Origin: Cryobacterium melibiosiphilum
GTDB taxonomy: Bacteria; Actinomycetota; Actinomycetes; Actinomycetales; Microbacteriaceae
DNA: 64,000 nucleotides
NCBI RefSeq assembly: GCF_003602235.1
Contig: NZ_QZVS01000095.1
Coordinates: 62,356 to 126,355, forward strand
Reading direction: 5' to 3'
How positions within the stretch are numbered: position 1 is the stretch's first letter; each line of letters starts with the position of its first letter. The translations under genes and the position numbers were made by a program. Shown here in pieces: positions 59,245 to 64,000 of this stretch. A model generated the notes under the pieces. It did no database searches, was not told where the DNA came from, and saw only the letters and a list, made by a program, of their open reading frames with translations.

Positions 59245-60240
59245 TCAGCGGTAGCTCTCCGCGGTGGCGAGGAGTGCCTCGTTCCACGGGGTGGCGGCGA
59301 CCCCGAGTTCGCGCTGCGTCTCGGTCGAATCGATCTCGAAGGGCACCACGAACTGGTAGCTCGACGCCCACACCTCGTGCGTGAGCGGATGCACGACCCC
59401 GAGCGAGCGCAGCAGCCACTGCGGGTAGCCGGAGACTTTCCCCCGGGTGCCGTAGTGGGCGTTGAGGTGCCCGGCGATGTCGGTGCGGCTGATGGTGGCG
59501 CTGGGAACGTGCCAGATGCGGCCCCAGCCGCCCCTGTGATCGGCACCCTTCTGCTCGGCACCCGCAGCACCTGCATGCTCGGCACCCGTCTGCTCGGCAC
59601 CCGCATGCTGAGGGCCCCTGTAATCGGCCGCGGCGATGAGCGTGGTCACGATGTCCGGCAGGTAGCTCCAGCTGTGCAGGGTGTGTGGCTTGCCTACCAC
59701 GTGCGCGGTGCTCGAGCGCAGGATCGCCCGGAAAAAACCTTCACCGAGGTGGGCGGTGCCGGTCGCTCCCGGCCCGAAATAATCGCTCGCGCGCACCTCA
59801 ACGGCCTGGATGCGTCCGGCGTCGTGCGCGGCGCGCATCCTCGCCCAGCCGTCCCGGCGAATCAGTCCTTTGGCCTCGGTGGTGGTCTCGGGGGAGTGCT
59901 CACTCATGGCCCCGGTCGGCGATCCGTAGGGGTAGAGATTGCCCATCACCACGATCCGGGAGCCCGAAGCGGATGCCGCGTCGATCGCGGCCTCAATGAC
60001 CGGCGGCCACGACGCGGCCCAATCGGTGTATGGCGGGTTGGTGCAGAGAAAAATGGTGGCGGCATCCGCTGCAGCCCGGGTGAAGGCGGCCGGATCGCTC
60101 GCATCGAGCACCCGCGCGGCGGCGCCGACCACGGCCGAGCCCGAGCGGGTGGCGACGGTTACCGTGTCGCCGCGTGCCACGAGGCGTTCGGCGAGCGGGC
60201 GGCCGATCAGGCCCGCTCCAACAACGAGGTGCGTGGTCAT
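59245..60240 (-). CDS. NAD(P)-dependent epimerase/reductase-like protein
   Basis: 331 residues. The Rossmann motif VVGAGLIGRPLAERL starts near residue 6 (GxGxxG). TIFLCTNPPY and VVMGNLYPYG follow, as in extended-SDR proteins of the NmrA/epimerase type. A Gln/Ala/Gly-rich insert at about residue 215 (QHAGAEQTGAEHAGAAGAEQ), absent from relatives' typical length, comes from short DNA repeats. Substrate unknown. Confidence 0.85.
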   Translation of the reverse strand: MTTHLVVGAGLIGRPLAERLVARGDTVTVATRSGSAVVGAAARVLDASDPAAFTRAAADAATIFLCTNPPYTDWAASWPPVIEAAIDAASASGSRIVVMGNLYPYGSPTGAMSEHSPETTTEAKGLIRRDGWARMRAAHDAGRIQAVEVRASDYFGPGATGTAHLGEGFFRAILRSSTAHVVGKPHTLHSWSYLPDIVTTLIAAADYRGPQHAGAEQTGAEHAGAAGAEQKGADHRGGWGRIWHVPSATISRTDIAGHLNAHYGTRGKVSGYPQWLLRSLGVVHPLTHEVWASSYQFVVPFEIDSTETQRELGVAATPWNEALLATAESYR

Positions 60241-60337
60241 AGGGTCATCCGTTCGGGTCCATTCGCTCAGGTCATTCGGTCGTCAGGTCGTCAGGGACGG
60301 GCCGTTTCGGTTCACGCCGAGTCTGGCAGACGCGCAC

Positions 60338-61141
60338 TCAGCGCGGCGACAGCTTCGCGCGGCGCAGGGCGGCGAGCACCGCCGGGCCCACGAGCACGAT
60401 GCCGACCACCGTCGTGATGGCCCGCACGGTATCCCACGTCAGGGTGGACGTGACGAGGGAGTACAGGGCGAAGGACGCCAGGTTCTGGCCGGGAGCGGCA
60501 TCCGCGGTGTACGAAATATCGGTGCCGCCGCCCACCGCGAACGGCCAGAACCAGAGGTTCATGACGAGGCCGAACAGGTAGGACGCGACCACGCCGTAGG
60601 CGGCGAGCAGGGTGATTTCGAGGCGTTGACCCAGACGTGAAACTCGAGAGCGGGGCAGCAGCCCGGCGCCCGCTCCGACCCAGGCGCAGGCGAACATCTG
60701 GAACGGGGTCCATGGACCGAAACCGCCCCAGAGCAGCGAGGATACCGCGATGGTGAGCAGGCCGAGCAGAAACCCGAAGCGGGCGCCGTAGGCCCGGCCG
60801 GCCAGGATCAGCAGCACGAACACGGCCTCGACGCCGCCGACGCCCGTGCCGGCGATGCGCACCGCGGCACCGATAGCGCCGAGCACTCCGAGCAGGGCGA
60901 CGGTTTTCGCGGTGTACATCTCGCGGTCGAGGGTCAGGGCGAGCGCGACGACGAGCGCGGGAACCAGGGCGAATGCGACCCACGGCACCGCGGCCTGGGC
61001 GTCGGCGGGCACCGCGGAGACGACGAACGGCCAGCCGAATGCGGCGGCGGCGAGCAGGCTTCCGGCGCCGAGTATCAGGGAGGTCCAGCGGTTTGCCGAG
61101 AGGGAGATCGGGCGGACGGCGCGACCGCGGGCTGTCGTCAT
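60338..61141 (-). CDS. ECF transporter substrate-specificity (S) component
   Basis: 267 residues with about seven membrane segments. AVFVLLILAGRAYGARFGFLLGLLTI and GGFGPWTPFQMFACAWVGAGAGL are typical of actinobacterial ECF S components proposed to take up cobalamin or its precursors. ATGA overlap with the fused EcfT-A-A gene shows that they act together. The vitamin itself cannot be read from sequence. Confidence 0.8.
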   Translation of the reverse strand: MTTARGRAVRPISLSANRWTSLILGAGSLLAAAAFGWPFVVSAVPADAQAAVPWVAFALVPALVVALALTLDREMYTAKTVALLGVLGAIGAAVRIAGTGVGGVEAVFVLLILAGRAYGARFGFLLGLLTIAVSSLLWGGFGPWTPFQMFACAWVGAGAGLLPRSRVSRLGQRLEITLLAAYGVVASYLFGLVMNLWFWPFAVGGGTDISYTADAAPGQNLASFALYSLVTSTLTWDTVRAITTVVGIVLVGPAVLAALRRAKLSPR

Positions 61142-63156
61142 GACGGCACCAGTTCCGGAACGAGCCGAGCCGCGCGCATCAGCATCGTGGTCGTGGCGAT
61201 CCCGTCGACGAAGGCCTGGTCGTGGGTGGCGAACATGACGGCGGTTCCGCTGCGCGAGGCCCGCAGCAGGGCCGACCCGACGAGGGCGCGCGCCTGCGGA
61301 TCGAGGCCGCGGGTCGGCTCGTCCACGAGCAGCAGCGCGGGGCACGCGGCGAGCTGGATCGCGATGACGAGGCAGAGGCGCTCCCCGGCGGACAGGTCGC
61401 GGGGGTGCTGGCCCAGAAGAGCGGTCAGCGGGGCGCCGGCGCTGCGGCCGAGGAGGGCGGCGAAGACCTCCGCTGTCGAGGCGCTCGCCCGCGTGGAGCG
61501 ATCGGAACGGCGGCACTCCTCGCTGACGGAGATGGAAAACAGCAGGTCATCGAAGTTTTCCGGCACGAGGGCGACGGCCTGGCGTCGGGTGCTCCGTTTG
61601 AGCGCGGAAACGTTCGTTCCATTGATGATCACGGAGTCGGGGGCGCTCGGCAGGGCGATCGCGTGCAGCAGGCTGCTCTTTCCGGCACCGTTCGGGCCGC
61701 GCAGCGCCACGATCTGCCCGGGACCGATGCTGAACGAGACGTCATCGACCACACGGGTTGTGCCGTGCGTGACGGTGAGGTGACGGATGCTGACCCGCGG
61801 CTCCCCGGGGGCGGCCACCGGGATCGCCCGCGCAAGCGGGCTCACTGAATCGTCAGCTCTCACTGAATCGTCAGCTCTCACTGAATCGTCAGCTCTCGCG
61901 TCGGCGCGTGCCCCCGGCCGGTCGCCGGCGCCGCGCACCTGCACCCGGGTGCCCTGGATCTCGAGCCAGGCATCCGCTGTGGCCGCGAATTCGGCGGTGT
62001 TGTGCTCGGCGACGACGACACAGACCTGCGCCTCGTGGGCGAGGTCAGCGAGCACCGCGCAGACCCGCAACCGGGCCGCCTCATCGAGGTCGGCGAGAGG
62101 TTCGTCGACGAGGAGCAGAATCGGCCGGGCCACGAGGGCACTGGCGATGGCGACGAGGGTGGCCTCGCCCGCCGACAGGGCGTTGATCGGGCGCGGCACC
62201 AGGGCGGTGATCTGCAGCCGGGCGGCAACCTCGAGCACCCGTGCGTGCACGATCACGGGGGCGACGCCGCGCACGGCAAGGGCGAATCCGATCTCGTCGT
62301 GCACGGTCTCGGCGGCGAAACCGAGCCGCACGTTCTGGCTGACCAGGCCGACGAACGCGGCCGTGTTGCGCGGGGGAGTGCGGGCCCGGTCGACGCCGGC
62401 GACCTCGATCACTCCGCCCTGGGTGCCGTCGAAGAAATGCTGGAACAGCCCGCTGAGGCTGTGCAGCAGGCTGGTCTTGCCCGAGCCGGTCGGGCCCGCG
62501 ATCACGGTCAGTGTGCCCGGGGCCAGAGCGAAGGCGAGGTGGTCGAGGTGCCAGGAGCCTGCGAAGGCGAGGGAGGCATCCGTCATCGTGGCCGGCCGGG
62601 CACAGTCTGCGGTCAGCGCGTCGGCAGAACCGTCGGCGGAGCTGTCGGCGGCCAGGCCGCGGGTCTCCATCGAGGCCGCGAGGGCCAGGGCGCGCTCGAT
62701 GGTCTGCTCGAAGACCGGCACGAGCAGGGCCGCGACTCCGCGTTCGCCGCGCAGCCGGCGGGCGATCCGCACCCGGCGCACCGAGTCGAGCAGCGCCGGA
62801 AAGGTCGCCCAGGCGATGACCAGGGCCCGGGAGATCGCCCGCAGCGGGCCGCGGCCGGCCCCGCGCCCGAACAACCGGCTCACGTCGACGACGGCATTGA
62901 GAGCCCCGAAAAACAGGATCACCGCGGCGACCGGAAGCGCGCTGAGGGCGGCGTTGCCGAGGCCCTGGAGCGTGATCGGGCCGAGCAGGGTGACGTGGCT
63001 GAACGGCCCGCCGAGGCGCAGCAGGGGAAGGTCGAGTAACACGGGCCCCGGGCCGCCGACCCCGCCGAAGGCGGCCCGGTAGACCACACGCAGCAGCACG
63101 AAGCCCACCGCGAGCAGCACGGCCGCCCGCAGCGGGCCCGGGCGCAGCCGAAACAC
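61138..63156 (-). CDS. Fused ECF transporter EcfT-EcfA-EcfA protein
   Basis: 672 residues. The N-terminal ~170 residues are an EcfT membrane domain with the conserved coupling motifs near RIARRLRGERG and AASMETRGLA. NBD1 (about 190-410) has Walker A GPTGSGKTS, signature LSAGEATL and Walker B LLLVDEPLAD. NBD2 (from about 450) has GPNGAGKSS, LSAGERLC and LLLVDEPTRG. The linker carries RADDSV repeats from an 18-nt DNA unit. ECF modules normally use three separate proteins. The GTG start at 63156 overlaps the stop of the DUF4430 gene (TAGTG). Confidence 0.9.
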   Translation of the reverse strand: MFRLRPGPLRAAVLLAVGFVLLRVVYRAAFGGVGGPGPVLLDLPLLRLGGPFSHVTLLGPITLQGLGNAALSALPVAAVILFFGALNAVVDVSRLFGRGAGRGPLRAISRALVIAWATFPALLDSVRRVRIARRLRGERGVAALLVPVFEQTIERALALAASMETRGLAADSSADGSADALTADCARPATMTDASLAFAGSWHLDHLAFALAPGTLTVIAGPTGSGKTSLLHSLSGLFQHFFDGTQGGVIEVAGVDRARTPPRNTAAFVGLVSQNVRLGFAAETVHDEIGFALAVRGVAPVIVHARVLEVAARLQITALVPRPINALSAGEATLVAIASALVARPILLLVDEPLADLDEAARLRVCAVLADLAHEAQVCVVVAEHNTAEFAATADAWLEIQGTRVQVRGAGDRPGARADARADDSVRADDSVRADDSVSPLARAIPVAAPGEPRVSIRHLTVTHGTTRVVDDVSFSIGPGQIVALRGPNGAGKSSLLHAIALPSAPDSVIINGTNVSALKRSTRRQAVALVPENFDDLLFSISVSEECRRSDRSTRASASTAEVFAALLGRSAGAPLTALLGQHPRDLSAGERLCLVIAIQLAACPALLLVDEPTRGLDPQARALVGSALLRASRSGTAVMFATHDQAFVDGIATTTMLMRAARLVPELVPS

Positions 63157-63695
63157 TAGCTGCCGGGCGTGGGAGTCTCGGTGCCCGTCGTGTAGACAAG
63201 GCCGAGCGTCTCGCCCGGAGCGGTCTGCAACGAGCCGAGCCCCTCCTGCGCGTAGGCCCAGTCGGCGTCGGGGGTGGGCTTCACCCAGAGCGCCCAGTAG
63301 GCGTAGGCGGCGGGCATCGACGCGCAGGCTTCCGTGAAGGAGGCTTCGCCCTCGACCTCGACGGTCTCGTCGGCGGCCGGGCGGTCGTTGACGCGGCAGA
63401 CGATCTGGTCGCCGTACTCCACGGTGCCTTCGGTCGTGATGCCCGCGGTCTGCATGACAGTGGATGCCGCGAGGCTCGCGTCGGCGTCCACGCACTCGGT
63501 GAGCGCCTCGGCGTCGAGGGTGCCGAAGTCGACGACGACGGTGACGCCGCTGCAGTCACCCGTGCTGGACAGCGGGGTGCTCGAGGGGGTATCCGAGGAA
63601 GACGCCGAGGGTGCGGCCTGGGCGCATCCGCCCAGGGCCAGCGCGGCAATCAGGGCCAGCGCGCCCGGGGCATATGTGCGCAGAGTTTTTTTCAT
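63156..63695 (-). CDS. DUF4430 lipoprotein of the ECF cluster
   Basis: 179 residues. A Lys-rich start, hydrophobic helix and lipobox ALGGC (about residue 24) predict a lipid-anchored extracellular protein. The DUF4430-like part (VVVDFGTLDAEALTECVDAD ... VCRVNDRPAADE ... YWALWVKPTPDADW) is related to the C-terminal domain of animal transcobalamin/intrinsic factor, which supports a cobalamin link. It is probably the surface binding subunit for the ECF system. Leaderless TATCCT 6 nt upstream. Confidence 0.75.
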   Translation of the reverse strand: MKKTLRTYAPGALALIAALALGGCAQAAPSASSSDTPSSTPLSSTGDCSGVTVVVDFGTLDAEALTECVDADASLAASTVMQTAGITTEGTVEYGDQIVCRVNDRPAADETVEVEGEASFTEACASMPAAYAYWALWVKPTPDADWAYAQEGLGSLQTAPGETLGLVYTTGTETPTPGS

Positions 63696-63701
63696 GGATT
63701 C

Positions 63702-63707
63702 AGGATA
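63702..63707 (-). promoter_or_regulatory. -10 element TATCCT of the ECF operon, leaderless
   Basis: TATCCT (minus strand) is 6 nt before the DUF4430 ATG at 63695; the operon therefore has no cobalamin riboswitch at this promoter. Confidence 0.5.
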
Positions 63708-63768
63708 GCGAGCGGGCGGCCGACGCCCCGCCACGTGACGTTTTGTGCGGCAATCGCAGATCCGCGCC

Positions 63769-64000
63769 TCAGTCGCGGATGCGCACGGCCGTCTCCCGTA
63801 GGTACTGGTCCACCCGGGTGTACGCGTCGCGGGTCAGCGCCTTCCAGAGCTCGACCGCGAGGCGCGGGTCATCCAGCTCGAGCTGCGCGATCGCCTCGCT
63901 CGTCAGCACCTGAAGCTGAACCGGCCCGTCGGCCTTCTCCGTCGTCTCCTGGCGGTCGGCACTGCCGAGCGCGAGCTCGCCGAAGGTCATTCCGGCGCTC
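63769..64000 (-). CDS. cNMP-binding domain protein, C-terminal fragment
   Basis: The last ~76 residues of a gene that begins outside the window. SAGMTFGELALGS is the phosphate-binding cassette of cyclic-nucleotide-binding domains (FGE-A-L), followed by DGPVQLQVLTSEAIAQLELD and a closing helix. Domains upstream (such as glutaminase or SulP/STAS in fusions of this kind) are not visible, so the full role is unknown. Confidence 0.7.
   Translation of the reverse strand, partial: SAGMTFGELALGSADRQETTEKADGPVQLQVLTSEAIAQLELDDPRLAVELWKALTRDAYTRVDQYLRETAVRIRD

Overview
The window is high-GC, gene-dense DNA of an actinobacterium, most probably a member of Microbacteriaceae. The inference rests on strong GC3 bias, a CarD regulator, two paralogous DUF222/HNH genes, and many genes whose start codon lies 6-7 nt after a TANNNT -10 element with no ribosome binding site (leaderless transcripts). 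No rRNA, tRNA, CRISPR array, prophage or insertion sequence was recognised by eye. The window looks like ordinary chromosome rich in transport operons, with locally decayed genes.

Layout. 1-6,000: the end of an ABC-2 exporter operon, a small P-loop kinase-like gene, a manganese catalase and a second, three-gene ABC system. 6,000-10,000: an alpha/beta hydrolase with its TetR regulator (both with the same palindrome upstream), a 43-residue ORF, a broken DUF222/HNH gene and a renalase-like flavoprotein. 10,000-16,000: MalQ, a GNAT acetyltransferase, a DUF1992 protein and a DEAD-box RNA helicase. 16,000-25,000: a family-5 ABC importer, a GH92 alpha-mannosidase and a GT4 glycosyltransferase. 25,000-34,200: a hydrolase, an acyl-CoA ligase, an ankyrin protein, CarD, a TetR repressor and several small enzymes, then a 450-bp repeat-rich gap and a PD-(D/E)XK-like protein. 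34,200-38,300: a polyol module (mannitol-type dehydrogenase, MFS permease, divergent DeoR repressor). 38,300-42,050: a four-gene OpuC-type osmolyte importer. 42,200-48,700: a LysR regulator divergent from PrpF plus an Fbp-like ABC importer, probably for an organic acid. 48,700-52,200: a three-gene HTH / membrane protein / ImmA-IrrE metalloprotease operon facing an uncharacterised gene across a palindrome-rich control region, then a secreted protein. 52,300-58,600: MetH, a VOC protein, a second DUF222/HNH gene and an XRE/membrane-protein pair. 58,800-64,000: a YCII protein, an epimerase-like protein, an ECF vitamin importer whose T and both A subunits are fused, a DUF4430 lipoprotein and the end of a cNMP-binding protein.

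Functional links. MetH needs cobalamin, and the ECF plus DUF4430 cluster 5-11 kb away is a plausible cobalamin importer. The polyol and osmolyte modules suggest adaptation to plant or soil osmotic conditions. The most novel candidates are the ImmA/IrrE cassette with its divergent control region, a family of six related hairpins at gene ends, and a recurring pattern of short tandem duplications that include the stop codon of the upstream gene.
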